13,406 nucleotides of DNA, from positions 1 through 13,406 of the forward strand of contig CABQCA010000054.1 of NCBI GenBank assembly GCA_902462525.1, given 5' to 3'. A program made the translations under genes and the position numbers. Origin of the DNA: an uncultured Porphyromonadaceae bacterium (lineage in GTDB: Bacteria > Bacteroidota > Bacteroidia > Bacteroidales > Muribaculaceae). The notes under the pieces were generated by a model. It saw nothing but the letters and a program-made list of their open reading frames with translations. It had not been told where the DNA came from and did not search any database. This document shows, in pieces, positions 1 to 7,917 of the stretch (positions are counted from its first letter, which is position 1; every line of letters begins with the position of its first letter).

Positions 1-114
1 GAGCTTCACGTTGGGGTCGTTGGGCTTGAGGTCGAGGTCGCCCACACACGAGGTGGTGCCCATAGCAGCCGCCATTGCCAAAGCTCCGGCAAATATATGT
101 TTGATGTATTTCAT
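1..114 (-). CDS. SusD/RagB-like outer-membrane lipoprotein, N-terminal fragment
   Basis: This is the first 38 codons of a gene that runs off the left edge of the window. The reverse-complement reading from the ATG at 114 begins MKYIKHIFAGALAMAAAMG and continues TTSC, which is a lipoprotein signal peptide with the lipobox cysteine at residue 23. The mature start VGDLDLKPNDPN resembles the usual opening of SusD-family glycan-binding lipoproteins. It lies 28 nt downstream of the SusC-like gene on the same strand, which is the standard susC-susD order. SusD proteins cap the SusC barrel on the cell surface and help capture oligosaccharides. The call rests mainly on the lipoprotein signal and the gene order, because the SusD fold itself is outside the window. 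Confidence 0.82.
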   Translation of the reverse strand, partial: MKYIKHIFAGALAMAAAMGTTSCVGDLDLKPNDPNVKL

Positions 115-142
115 ATTGAAATCGTATTGAAGCTGTTATGAA

Positions 143-3100
143 TTAGAAATTGGCCACCAGACCGAGGGTGAAGGTGACAGGGCGCGGATATGCGCTGTTG
201 TCGATACCCTGCTGATATGTGAGTTCGGGGTCGAGACCTTTGTACTTGGTGATGACGAAGGGATTCTGCACGGCACCGAAGAGACGCAGTTTCAGACGGT
301 TCTGGAGAAGATTGTTGAAGGTGTAGCCTACCGAGATGTTGTCGCAGCGCACGAACGAGGCGTTCTGTACCCAGTAGGACGACAGAACATGATCGGTGGT
401 GCGGTTCTGGTTGAACAGATAGGTGTTGTCGAGCAGGTTGCTGAGAGTTTCACGTGCGGTGGCCTCGGAAGCGAACGAGCCGCTCATCTGGTTGGCGTTG
501 TAAGCCCAGTTGCCGAAGGCTGCGCGGAGTGTGAAGCCGAAGTCCCAGTTCTTGTAGTTGAAGGTGTTCTGCCATGTGGCGGTCCAGTTGGGGTGAACGT
601 GGTGGTAGAGAATGCGGTCGTCGTTGTTGATTACGCCGTCGCCGTTCTGGTCCACGTACACGCCTTCGAGAGGATTGCCGTCGGCGTCGTAAACCTGTTC
701 GTAAACCCAGAAAGAGTAAGCCGATTCGCCTACTACGTGCTTCTGCACGTCGCTGCCGTTGACCTTGCCGGTGGTTGTGTCGGCACCATCGGCAAGACGG
801 GTGATTTTGTTCTTGTTGTAGGCCAGATTGAGGTTCGAGTTCCAGGTGAATTCCTTGGTGACGACGGGACGGGTGTTGACGTTGAATTCAAAACCGGTGT
901 TCTTGAGGTCGCCGAGGTTTATGTTGCCCATGTTGGAGAGGTTCGAGCCTGCGGGATAGTTTGCGTTGACGAGAAGGTCTTTTGTCTTGCGCTGGTAGAG
1001 TTCGATGCTACCGTTGATACGGTTGTTCAGGAATCCGAAGTCGATACCTACGTTCCATGTGGTGGTTTCCTCCCACTTGAGGTCGGCGTTATACTTTTCG
1101 GGGTAAACGATGTTGGGATACTTTCCGTCGATGATGTAGGAGTTGCCCTCGCCGGTGGTCTGGTTGTAGACGGGGAGATAGGGGTAGTAGGAGCCGGGGA
1201 GGTCCTGCTGGCCGGTGACACCGTAGTCGACGCGGAGCTTGAGTTCGTTCATCACGGGACGCACGCTTTCCATGAAGCTTTCGTCGATGAGGCGCCAGCC
1301 GAGAGCGACAGCGGGGAATGTGCCCCAGCGGTGGTCCTTGCCGAAGCGCGAGGTGCCGTCGCGGCGTACGGTGGCGGTGATGAGGTAGCGGTCCATGAAG
1401 GTGTAGTTGACACGGCCGAAGAACGATACCAGCTGGTAGCGGTTCTTATAATAGTAAGTGGGGTTGTACTGGTAGCCGGCGAAGTCCTTGATGGCTACGG
1501 GCTGGCCGCCGTTGAGGTTGGGGTCGGTGAATGTGATGTCGGAGTCGGCCACGCGGGGGTCGACCTGAGTGAAGTCATGGCCGTTGTTGTTGAAGCGCTG
1601 CCAGGAGTAACCGGCGGTCACGTCGAGGTCGCTCTTTATGTCCTCGAAAGTCTTGGCATAGTTCATGTAGTATTCGAGCATGAGGGTGTAGCGCTCCTCG
1701 TTTTCCTTTTTGCGTGTGCCGTAGCCCTGCTGTACGTTCACAACGTCGCCGTTTGTGCCGCGCACCTGGAACTTGGCATCCCATGCGGCGGGCGAGAAGG
1801 GCTGTTCGGAGTTGTCGACTTCGCCGTGGCTGTAGTCGTAGCCGAGGTTGAGGTTGGCACGGAGTTCGCGCAGGAAAGGCATCTTCAGGTCGAGCTGGAG
1901 GTTGCCTACGCTCTGATATACTTTCGAGCGGCTGTAGTGGTCCTTCCAGAGCGACACAGGGTTTTTGGCAAAGATGTTGCTTATGTTGGCACCCTGGCTG
2001 TCGGGGCCTGCGAGAGCACCGCCTGTGAGATAGGTGGTGTAGTTGTTGAACACGTTGTTCATGTGCACAGGCAGGGTGGGGTTGAAGCTGATTGCGCTTC
2101 CGAGAGCACCGCCGCCGTAGTTGTTGACGATGTAGGCGCCCTTGACGTTGGCATTGACGCTCAGAAGGTCGTCGAAGAACTTGGGCGTGAGGTTTATGTT
2201 GGCGCCCAGGCGCTGGTTGTCGGTGCCGCGGAGCACACCGTCGGTGCCGGTGTAGTTGACACCCACACGGTAGGGAAGACGGCCTGCGGTGCCGCCCACG
2301 CTGAGGCTGTAGTCGTGGCTGAATGTGGTGCGGAGCACTTCTTTCTGCCAGTCGGTGCTTACGTTGCCGAGTTTGCCGAGCAGGTTGGCGTCGCCGTTGG
2401 CCCGGCTTTTGATGAATTCACGGAAACGGTCGCCGCTCATCATGTCGAGATATTTGCGGGGAGTGGCCACATAGAAGTTTGCGGCGAAGTTCACCTGAGG
2501 CTTGCCGCTCTTGCCGCTCTTGGTGGTGATGATGATCACACCGTTGCTGGCGCGGCTACCGTAGATTGCGGTTGCGGAGGCCGATTTGAGGATTGTCATG
2601 CTCTCGATGTTCTCGGGGCTGACGAAGGCCATGGGGTTCGAGGAGCCTTTCACTGTGTTGCCGTCCATGGGCACACCGTCGATTACCATAAGGGGGTTGT
2701 TGGAGGCAGCGAGCGAGGCGCCGCCGCGGATTTGGATGTTCGCACCGCCGGAGGGGTCGCCGCCGGATGTCGAAACGACTACACCGGGGCTTGCGCCCAC
2801 CAGAAGGTCCTGGGCTGTAGTGGCCAGGCCGGCTTCAATTTCGGAGGGCTTTACCACGCCTACCGAGCCGGTGGCGTCGGTTTTCTTCACCACGCCATAG
2901 CCTACTACCACGAGTTCGCTCATGGCCACGGTATTGGTTTTAAGGTTAACGTTGATTTCGGTGCGTCCGTCGACAGCCACTTCCTGAGGATCGCAGCCGA
3001 CATAGGAGAACACCAGAGTAGCGTTCGGGGCAACTGAAATTTTGTAGTTGCCGTCGAAATCGGTTGCAACGCCCTGTCCGGGAGTGCCTTTCACCTGTAC

Positions 3101-3247
3101 GCTTGCGCCGATGGCGGGCTCGCCTTCGGGCTCATACACGGTGCCGGTCACCGTGATGTTCTGCGCCAGAGCCGGTAGTACTGCTGTAAGCATCAATGCC
3201 AGCACAGCAAATGCTTTCCGGGTCATTTGAAAACAAATGTTCTTCAT
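143..3247 (-). CDS. SusC/RagA-family TonB-dependent outer-membrane transporter
   Basis: A complete 1034-residue protein, normal for the family. Residues 1-28 are a Sec signal peptide ending ALA-Q. Residues about 30-105 are the carboxypeptidase-regulatory-like domain typical of SusC proteins (TGTVYEPEGEPAIGASVQVK, then a DFDGNY turn). The TonB-box-like SELVVVGYG follows, then the plug with IRGG, PLMVIDGVPMDG and the family signature ASNGVIIITTKSGK. The rest is beta-barrel and ends in a terminal aromatic (VANF). Family knowledge: it imports glycans or peptides energised by TonB-ExbBD and is lidded by SusD. There is no N-terminal STN domain, so it is not built for direct signalling to a FecR-type anti-sigma factor. 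The first ATG (3247) gives a signal peptide with two positive charges; the next Met (residue 8) would also give a workable one. The substrate cannot be told from sequence. Confidence 0.96.
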   Translation of the reverse strand: MKNICFQMTRKAFAVLALMLTAVLPALAQNITVTGTVYEPEGEPAIGASVQVKGTPGQGVATDFDGNYKISVAPNATLVFSYVGCDPQEVAVDGRTEINVNLKTNTVAMSELVVVGYGVVKKTDATGSVGVVKPSEIEAGLATTAQDLLVGASPGVVVSTSGGDPSGGANIQIRGGASLAASNNPLMVIDGVPMDGNTVKGSSNPMAFVSPENIESMTILKSASATAIYGSRASNGVIIITTKSGKSGKPQVNFAANFYVATPRKYLDMMSGDRFREFIKSRANGDANLLGKLGNVSTDWQKEVLRTTFSHDYSLSVGGTAGRLPYRVGVNYTGTDGVLRGTDNQRLGANINLTPKFFDDLLSVNANVKGAYIVNNYGGGALGSAISFNPTLPVHMNNVFNNYTTYLTGGALAGPDSQGANISNIFAKNPVSLWKDHYSRSKVYQSVGNLQLDLKMPFLRELRANLNLGYDYSHGEVDNSEQPFSPAAWDAKFQVRGTNGDVVNVQQGYGTRKKENEERYTLMLEYYMNYAKTFEDIKSDLDVTAGYSWQRFNNNGHDFTQVDPRVADSDITFTDPNLNGGQPVAIKDFAGYQYNPTYYYKNRYQLVSFFGRVNYTFMDRYLITATVRRDGTSRFGKDHRWGTFPAVALGWRLIDESFMESVRPVMNELKLRVDYGVTGQQDLPGSYYPYLPVYNQTTGEGNSYIIDGKYPNIVYPEKYNADLKWEETTTWNVGIDFGFLNNRINGSIELYQRKTKDLLVNANYPAGSNLSNMGNINLGDLKNTGFEFNVNTRPVVTKEFTWNSNLNLAYNKNKITRLADGADTTTGKVNGSDVQKHVVGESAYSFWVYEQVYDADGNPLEGVYVDQNGDGVINNDDRILYHHVHPNWTATWQNTFNYKNWDFGFTLRAAFGNWAYNANQMSGSFASEATARETLSNLLDNTYLFNQNRTTDHVLSSYWVQNASFVRCDNISVGYTFNNLLQNRLKLRLFGAVQNPFVITKYKGLDPELTYQQGIDNSAYPRPVTFTLGLVANF

Positions 3248-3401
3248 GCAAAGGGTTTTTAGTAAGTAAGTATTTATTTAATTTATGTTTCGTTATTGCT
3301 TCGCGGTATCAGATAATAGAATGACGGCCGGCGTAAAAATGCCGTCGTTTCCTCATAGTTTATCAGGGTCGCTTTTTCAATATTGATATAATCACAAACG
3401 G

Positions 3402-3422
3402 GCATCGGTGAAAGCCCGATGC
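3402..3422. repeat. 7-bp perfect inverted repeat upstream of susC-like gene
   Basis: GCATCGG (3402-3408) and CCGATGC (3416-3422) form perfect arms around a 7-nt loop. GGGC and GCCC just outside and inside the arms offer an alternative register. It has no following T-run, so it is not a terminator. It lies about 155-175 nt upstream of the susC start codon and could be an operator or a leader hairpin; the role is inference. Confidence 0.5.
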
Positions 3423-3591
3423 AAAGAAAGTTAATTTTTCCTTAACTTGTTCTATTATGCGGAAGAAAAAGTCCGAAAACGGTCAACTTTAACATATTTA
3501 ACTAAATTTTATGAAATCTAAGTCGGCCCGGCATGGTACGGAGCGAGAGTTAAAGCGTCTATATATTAGTGGCAGTTCGCTACAAATAACT

Positions 3592-3599
3592 TATATTTG
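3592..3599 (+). promoter_or_regulatory. Bacteroidetes-type -7 box for the esterase gene
   Basis: TATATTTG fits the Bacteroidetes primary sigma -7 consensus TAnnTTTG at every fixed position and is followed by C, as is common. It lies 31 nt upstream of the ATG at 3631, which leaves room for a short leader. The -33 element is weak: TTAG at 3566-3569 is the nearest match to TTTG, with a spacer of about 22 nt. Confidence 0.6.
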
Positions 3600-3630
3600 C
3601 ATGCATAAACCTTAGACATCACCATTAGCT

Positions 3631-4695
3631 ATGAAACAGTACGGAATTTTATTCCTGGCGTGCGCGGCAGCTTTTATGGCAGTCCCGTCGCAAGCCAAAA
3701 ACCTGAAATGGGTCGACGGCGCCGACCTGACTCTCATCAACAAAACCATCGAAACTCCGCGGCGCTATGCCCGTGTCGACACCACCCGCTACGACGGTTT
3801 CACCGACTATCAGCGGCGCGAGCTGGTGCAGCACAGCGCCGGCCTTGCTCTCGCATTCCGCACCGACAGCCGTACAATCAATGTGCGCCCGGTTTTCGAA
3901 CTGCATAAACCGACTGTCAACCAGACAGCCATCAACACCGAAGGCTTCGACCTCTACATAAAAAAGGATGGACAATGGCTGTGGGCCGGCAACGATGTGG
4001 CCTCGCGGCGCACCGGCATAGGCAAACTTGTGGCCGACATGGATTCAGGCGAGAAAGAGTGCATAATCTATCTTCCCAATTTCAGTATTGTCGACACAGT
4101 GTATGTAGGTGTCGACTCGGCGTCACACATCGAGGCGATGCCGAATCCGTTCCGCCGTAAGGTGGTGTTTCATGGGTCGAGTTTCACGCATGGAACGTGC
4201 GCTCCGCGGCCGGGCATGTCGTATCCCTCGCAGTTTGAGCGCGCTACCGGCATTCAGGTATGCAACATGGGCATGAGCGGCAATGCCAAGCTGCAGCAGA
4301 GCTATGCCCGTGTGCTCGCCGACACCGAGGCCGACGCCTTTGTTTTCGATACATTCTCGAATCCGTCGGCAAAGGAAATCGACGAAAATTTCGATGCTTT
4401 CGTGGCCACGATTCGTGCCAAGCACCCTACGACGCCCCTTATCTTCATGCAGACCATCTACCGCGAAAACCGCAATTTCAATAAGAGAATCGATGCCTTC
4501 GAGGCCGAAAAAATGAAGATGGCCGAAAAGAAGGTCCGCGCCGCCATGGCCAAGGACCCCAATATCTACTGGATAGAACCCACCACGGGCCGCGGACACG
4601 AAACAAGTGTCGACGGCGTGCATCCCGGCGGCGACGGCTACACTGCCTGGATGGAATCCATTCGCCGGCCGCTAATGCGGATTCTCGGACTTTAA
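3631..4695 (+). CDS. Secreted SGNH/GDSL esterase with GxDLY N-terminal domain
   Basis: A 354-residue secreted hydrolase. Residues 1-22 are a signal peptide. Residues about 25-170 form the beta-rich N-terminal domain of the GxDLY family, with the name-giving motif GFDLY at 105-109. Residues about 175-352 are the SGNH hydrolase domain: nucleophile motif HGSSFTHG (likely Ser184), MGMSGN (Gly217 region), FSNP (Asn244), and the Asp-His pair in DGVHPGG (Asp328, His331). All four SGNH blocks are present, so it should be active. Family members are expected to deacylate carbohydrates; the exact ester is unknown. It is divergent from the SusC/SusD pair, has its own promoter box and ends in a strong terminator, so it is probably monocistronic. 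A role in the same glycan-use locus is inference from position. Confidence 0.9.
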   Translation: MKQYGILFLACAAAFMAVPSQAKNLKWVDGADLTLINKTIETPRRYARVDTTRYDGFTDYQRRELVQHSAGLALAFRTDSRTINVRPVFELHKPTVNQTAINTEGFDLYIKKDGQWLWAGNDVASRRTGIGKLVADMDSGEKECIIYLPNFSIVDTVYVGVDSASHIEAMPNPFRRKVVFHGSSFTHGTCAPRPGMSYPSQFERATGIQVCNMGMSGNAKLQQSYARVLADTEADAFVFDTFSNPSAKEIDENFDAFVATIRAKHPTTPLIFMQTIYRENRNFNKRIDAFEAEKMKMAEKKVRAAMAKDPNIYWIEPTTGRGHETSVDGVHPGGDGYTAWMESIRRPLMRILGL

Positions 4696-4700
4696 AATAA

Positions 4701-4737
4701 AAATTCCGGTTAATCATTTCTCGATTAACCGGAATTT
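4701..4737. terminator. Bidirectional Rho-independent terminator
   Basis: A perfect 15-bp stem (4701-4715 with 4723-4737, core TTCCGGTTAATC) closes a 7-nt loop. On the plus strand it starts 5 nt after the esterase stop and runs into a T-rich tail. On the minus strand it is followed by TTTTTATTTT after the kinase-like gene. It therefore serves both convergent transcripts. Confidence 0.93.
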
Positions 4738-4744
4738 TTTTTGA

Positions 4745-5374
4745 TTATTTCTCAAGCCGCCTGCGAATAAACGAAATTGCGAAGTCGGCGAGTTCGTCGA
4801 TGGGGATACCGGCCGAGTTGAGGCACAGGTCGTAGCTTGCAGCGTGGCCCCACCGCTTGTCGGTGTAGAAATTATAGAAGTTGGCGCGAAGTTTGTTGAT
4901 GCGTTCTGCCATGGCGCGTGCGTCGCTCTCGCGTGTCACATCGCCGCGGTCCATTATCCGGCGCACACATTCGTCGGCCGGAGCGTGTACAAAAATATTC
5001 ACCACATCCGGCAGGTCGCGGAGCACGTAGTCGGCGCTGCGGCCCACAATGACACATGGCTCTGAGGCCGCGAGCTCGTGCATGAGGTCGCACTGTGCAT
5101 TATAAGTGCTTTCGGAGCTTACCGACGGGTTGCCGATCCACGACATGGGATAGAAGCCGAAGGCAAAGGGGAAGGCGTTGCCGACCACCGAAGGAGCACG
5201 CTCGTCGTTTTTCTCAATATATTCGAGGTTATAGCCGGCTTTTTTTGCGGCCTCGACAAGCAGCTGCTTGTCGTAGAAGCCGATACCGAGTTTTTCGGCA
5301 ATGGCTCGGCCGAGTGCTCGGCCGCCGCTGCCGAAGGTACGGCCTATCGTTATCACATATTTGGCAGGAAGCAT
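4745..5374 (-). CDS. Cytidylate kinase-like P-loop protein
   Basis: A 209-residue cytoplasmic protein of the cytidylate kinase-like family. The N-terminus has the strand plus P-loop ITIGRTFGSGGR (residues 8-19), a variant of the Walker A motif seen in this family, followed by AIAEKLGIGFYDKQLL. Around 109-113 there is VGRSAD, and the C-terminal third has the LID-like stretch rich in Arg and Lys (RRIMDRGDVTRESDA, then RINKLRANFYNFYTDKRWG) before YDLCLNS. Family knowledge suggests nucleotide or small-molecule phosphotransfer; the substrate is not known, and a true CMP kinase role should not be assumed. It starts 1 nt after the stop of the alternative GlmU-type gene, so the two are almost certainly one operon. 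The operon ends at the shared terminator 4701-4737. Confidence 0.85.
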   Translation of the reverse strand: MLPAKYVITIGRTFGSGGRALGRAIAEKLGIGFYDKQLLVEAAKKAGYNLEYIEKNDERAPSVVGNAFPFAFGFYPMSWIGNPSVSSESTYNAQCDLMHELAASEPCVIVGRSADYVLRDLPDVVNIFVHAPADECVRRIMDRGDVTRESDARAMAERINKLRANFYNFYTDKRWGHAASYDLCLNSAGIPIDELADFAISFIRRRLEK

Positions 5375-5375
5375 T

Positions 5376-6527
5376 TCAGGAATTGTGCATAAGGTGAATG
5401 TACATGCGTCGTTCGGCCTCCGACATGGTGCGTCCGCGGCGTGCCATCACACGTTCGGCGATGTCGAAGAATTTCTTCTCGGGCACGCGGTTCCAGCCGG
5501 CGGTCGAGCCTTCCATGAACGACTCTATGAAGTTGCGTGGGAATCCGGCACCGTGCACGTTTACGCCCACTCCCAGCACTGTGGCGGTGTTGAACATGGT
5601 GTTGATGCCGGCTTTGGAGTGGTCGCCCATCATCAGGCCGCAGAATTGCAGCGTGGTACGTTCGAAATGGCGTGTCGTGTAATTCCAGATGCGGATTTTG
5701 GTGTAGTCGTTCTTGAGGTTCGAGGCCACGGCACCGGCTCCGATGTTGCACCATTCGCCGACAACGGCATTGCCCAGAAAGCCGTCGTGGGCTTTGTTTG
5801 AATAGCCCTGGAACACCACATTGTTCACCTCGCCGCCAACCTTGCAGTGAGGGCCGATGGTGGTTTCTGGGTAGACTTTGGTTCCCATGTTCACGGTGGC
5901 GTGCGTGCATAGAGCTATGGGCCCGCGAAGCATGGAGCCTTCCATGATTTCGGCGTCATGTCCTACGTAGACGGGCCCTTTGCGGGTGTTGATGACAGCG
6001 CCTTCGACGGTAGCACCTTCTTCTATGAATATCAGCGAGGAATCGCCTACCACGGTATTGGTGGCCGAAAGAGGCTGCGATGTGCGTCCGGCGGTGATGC
6101 GGGCCATGTCAGCCACTATTTCCTCACCGTTGAGCAGAAAAATGTCGTAGAGCTGCCGCACCATTCTTGATGTGCCGCGGAATACTACGGTTGTTCTGAC
6201 TTCCTGTCCGCGACGGGCCAGCAGCGTGCTTTCGCCGTCGCGGAGTTCTTCGCCGGGGAGGAGCGCAGCCACGGCTGCGGCAAGAGCGCTGTCGGGAATG
6301 ACGGCTCCGTTCACAAAGAGCGTGTCGGGCTCGTCGGCGCCGACTGCCGGAAAGAGTTCCGCAAGATAGTCTTCGGCCACGCCCCATGAGTATTCGCCGG
6401 GAAGGAAGGCCTGCCATTTGTCGGCTATGGTGTCGATGCCCACACGGAGCGCGCCCACGGGCCGAGTGAGTGTCAGCGGCCGCAGATCGCCCCATATTTC
6501 AGGATCGTCGTATAATATTATTTTCAT
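5376..6527 (-). CDS. Alternative GlmU-type sugar nucleotidyltransferase/acyltransferase (left-handed beta-helix)
   Basis: A 383-residue protein of the Bacteroidetes alternative-GlmU type. The N-terminal half (about 1-150) has RPLTLTRPVGALRVG in place of the usual nucleotidyltransferase LxAGxGxRM loop. Residues about 155-330 are hexapeptide repeats of a left-handed beta-helix. The stretch NKAHDGFLGNAVVG followed by NIGAGAVASN (about 244-270) matches, from memory, the acetyltransferase site of E. coli GlmU, with His247 in the position of its catalytic histidine. Family knowledge predicts UDP-GlcNAc supply for peptidoglycan and lipopolysaccharide. The acetyltransferase half looks intact; the uridylyltransferase half is less certain. 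The first ATG is used; there is a 116-nt gap to the upstream gene with a hairpin in it. It leads the operon with the kinase-like gene. Confidence 0.83.
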   Translation of the reverse strand: MKIILYDDPEIWGDLRPLTLTRPVGALRVGIDTIADKWQAFLPGEYSWGVAEDYLAELFPAVGADEPDTLFVNGAVIPDSALAAAVAALLPGEELRDGESTLLARRGQEVRTTVVFRGTSRMVRQLYDIFLLNGEEIVADMARITAGRTSQPLSATNTVVGDSSLIFIEEGATVEGAVINTRKGPVYVGHDAEIMEGSMLRGPIALCTHATVNMGTKVYPETTIGPHCKVGGEVNNVVFQGYSNKAHDGFLGNAVVGEWCNIGAGAVASNLKNDYTKIRIWNYTTRHFERTTLQFCGLMMGDHSKAGINTMFNTATVLGVGVNVHGAGFPRNFIESFMEGSTAGWNRVPEKKFFDIAERVMARRGRTMSEAERRMYIHLMHNS

Positions 6528-6540
6528 ATTTTTCGAATGA

Positions 6541-6618
6541 GTTTAAAAAGTCGAAAAAGTTAAGATATTAGTCTGTGCTTCGGTGTCCGCATAAACTATT
6601 ATCTTAACTTTTTTAAAC
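6541..6618 (-). terminator. Long hairpin, probable terminator after the DUF3108/TapB-like gene
   Basis: A 14-bp perfect stem pairs 6554-6567 with 6600-6613 (TATCTTAACTTTTT). Inside it a second helix TGTGC with GCATA (6574-6578 with 6589-6593, one G-U pair) closes a 10-nt loop. GTTTAAAAA (6541-6549) can extend the outside with TTTTTAAAC (6610-6618). Read on the minus strand it begins about 26 nt after the stop at 6644 and ends in two runs of five T. It is longer and more structured than a simple terminator. Confidence 0.6.
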
Positions 6619-6643
6619 TTTCTGCACTTATTTTAACTATCCA

Positions 6644-7381
6644 TTACTTCTTGACAGCGACCAGTTCCTGGGTTTCGTGTACGTTGCCTTTCTTGTCGGC
6701 CTTTACTTCCTTCACAAGGCCGATTTCGGGAGCGTACCATGCTGTCACATAGTCCTTGGAACTGCCCTCGGGCGAGTTTTCACGGCTCTCGTAGGTCACC
6801 TTGATGCAGTTGGTGAATGTTCCGGCTTCGACAGTGACATCCTCGAAACCGGCAATCTGGCCTTTCGACATAAACATAGTGGCTGCCTGCATGCCCATGT
6901 CGAGGCGCAGACGAGAATTGGGAATAGCTTCGCCTGCCGCGCCCTTGGGATTGAGCACGAGTTCAAGCTGGCCTTTGGCGCTGAAAGCCTTCGTGGCGTC
7001 TTCGAACTGTGTGGGGTTGAACTGTCCGGCCTGTTCCATGGCTGTTCTGATAGTGTTGAGAATGAATGTCTTGAAGTCATCGCCGGTCATCATCACAACG
7101 GTTGTGGGTGCGTCGGGCGTCGTGTATTTGTAGTATGATGTCATTGACATTTCGGCGGCGAAGGGGTCGTCGCTGTGAATGCACGATTTAATGGTGACGG
7201 TGGTGGTGCCGTCAACGGCTTCGACAGATTTTACGCTGTCGGTGGTGAGAATGGGTTTGTCGATTTTTTCGGTTGTGCTCTTGTAGTCGAGGGCCATACC
7301 GGCTTTCGTGGGTGCGTACTGTGCTGAAACAGCGCCGGCTGCCATGATGGCTGCGGCGGCGATAATGGTTTTTATTTTCAT
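6644..7381 (-). CDS. Secreted DUF3108/TapB-like protein, unknown function
   Basis: A 245-residue protein with a clear signal peptide (residues 1-20, ending VSA-Q), so it is periplasmic or surface exposed; there is no lipobox cysteine. The body is beta-rich. Two C-terminal motifs, VEAGTFTNCIKVTYE and WYAPEIGLVKEV, are characteristic of the DUF3108/TapB-like group found in many Bacteroidetes. Members of that group have no established enzymatic function, and I see no catalytic motif. The start codon overlaps the stop of the DUF6155 gene by 4 nt (ATGA), so translation is coupled, and it is the last gene of the three-gene operon that starts with the DPP5-like peptidase. I am confident of the gene and its export, moderately of the family. 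Confidence 0.78.
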   Translation of the reverse strand: MKIKTIIAAAAIMAAGAVSAQYAPTKAGMALDYKSTTEKIDKPILTTDSVKSVEAVDGTTTVTIKSCIHSDDPFAAEMSMTSYYKYTTPDAPTTVVMMTGDDFKTFILNTIRTAMEQAGQFNPTQFEDATKAFSAKGQLELVLNPKGAAGEAIPNSRLRLDMGMQAATMFMSKGQIAGFEDVTVEAGTFTNCIKVTYESRENSPEGSSKDYVTAWYAPEIGLVKEVKADKKGNVHETQELVAVKK

Positions 7382-7917
7382 TTTTTTGATTTTTGGGCAG
7401 ATGATATATCGTGGATTGCCAAGCGTGCTGCGTGCAGCACTTTTTCGCGGAAATAGGGACGTCCGATGTTGTCGTCGTTCATGCGTTCGAGGTCGGCGCA
7501 GGCCTGTCCGGCCGCTTCCATGCCGTCGGCAAGAGCGGTGAAGTCGGCGGTTAGGCGGATCACGCCGTTGTTGAGGGCATCGGGGTAGTGAATGTAGCGC
7601 TCCATGCCCACTATCATGCGTATGGTGTCGAGCATTAGACGATAGACGTATTCATCGCCTGGGCCGTAGGCGGCAAAGTCGCGGATAGTGTTTCTTATAG
7701 CGCTGATGCGGGCCTTGGAGTAGCCGCGCCTGGTGCGGTTGAGTTCTTTGGCTATGATGTCGGTTTTCTTTTCGAGAAGGGTATCGGCGTCGGGATTAAG
7801 AAAGAATTCGAAGTATTCTTTGGCCTCTTTCGACGAGGAATAGGCATTAAGAATGACCTCGACCAACTGATCGTGGTCGAGGCTCATGAGTTCTTTCTTA
7901 AGGGAGGCTTTCGACAT
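7378..7917 (-). CDS. DUF6155-family cytoplasmic protein
   Basis: A 179-residue protein, all helical in character, with no signal peptide or membrane segment. The N-terminus (SKASLKKELMSLDHDQLVEV, then EYFEFFLNPD at about 34-43) is typical of DUF6155, a family of unknown function. A basic helix with RRGYSKARISAIRN follows at about 63-76. The gene is locked into its operon at both ends: its ATG shares one nucleotide with the stop of the peptidase (TGATG) and its TGA overlaps the next ATG by 4 nt. Sandwiched between two exported proteins, a cytoplasmic product is unexpected; a link to the peptidase is inference only. Confidence 0.82.
   Translation of the reverse strand: MSKASLKKELMSLDHDQLVEVILNAYSSSKEAKEYFEFFLNPDADTLLEKKTDIIAKELNRTRRGYSKARISAIRNTIRDFAAYGPGDEYVYRLMLDTIRMIVGMERYIHYPDALNNGVIRLTADFTALADGMEAAGQACADLERMNDDNIGRPYFREKVLHAARLAIHDISSAQKSKK

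Larger units (their letters stand above)
3248..3630. other. Divergent intergenic region between susC-like gene and esterase
   Basis: This 383-bp AT-rich spacer separates two divergent genes. The plus side has a good TAnnTTTG promoter box for the esterase. On the minus side I found no convincing promoter for susC. The best candidate is TTTCTTTG, the reverse complement of 3422-3429, which matches the -7 box at all but one position; it has no clear -33 partner, would give a leader of about 170 nt, and its edge touches the inverted repeat at 3402-3422. Directly upstream of the susC start is a small tandem AGTAAGTAAGTA (3261-3272). I see no regulator gene and no supported small ORF in the spacer. 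Confidence 0.6.

Noticed and set aside
389..3037. Very long open frame (882 codons) antisense to the SusC-like gene
   Set aside because: It is rich in Val, Ala, Gly and Glu without domain motifs and mirrors the codon pattern of the real gene; the SusC protein on the other strand is unmistakable.
3511..3615. 34-codon plus-strand ORF upstream of the esterase
   Set aside because: It overlaps the esterase promoter box, has no recognisable motif and no promoter of its own, so it is most likely chance.
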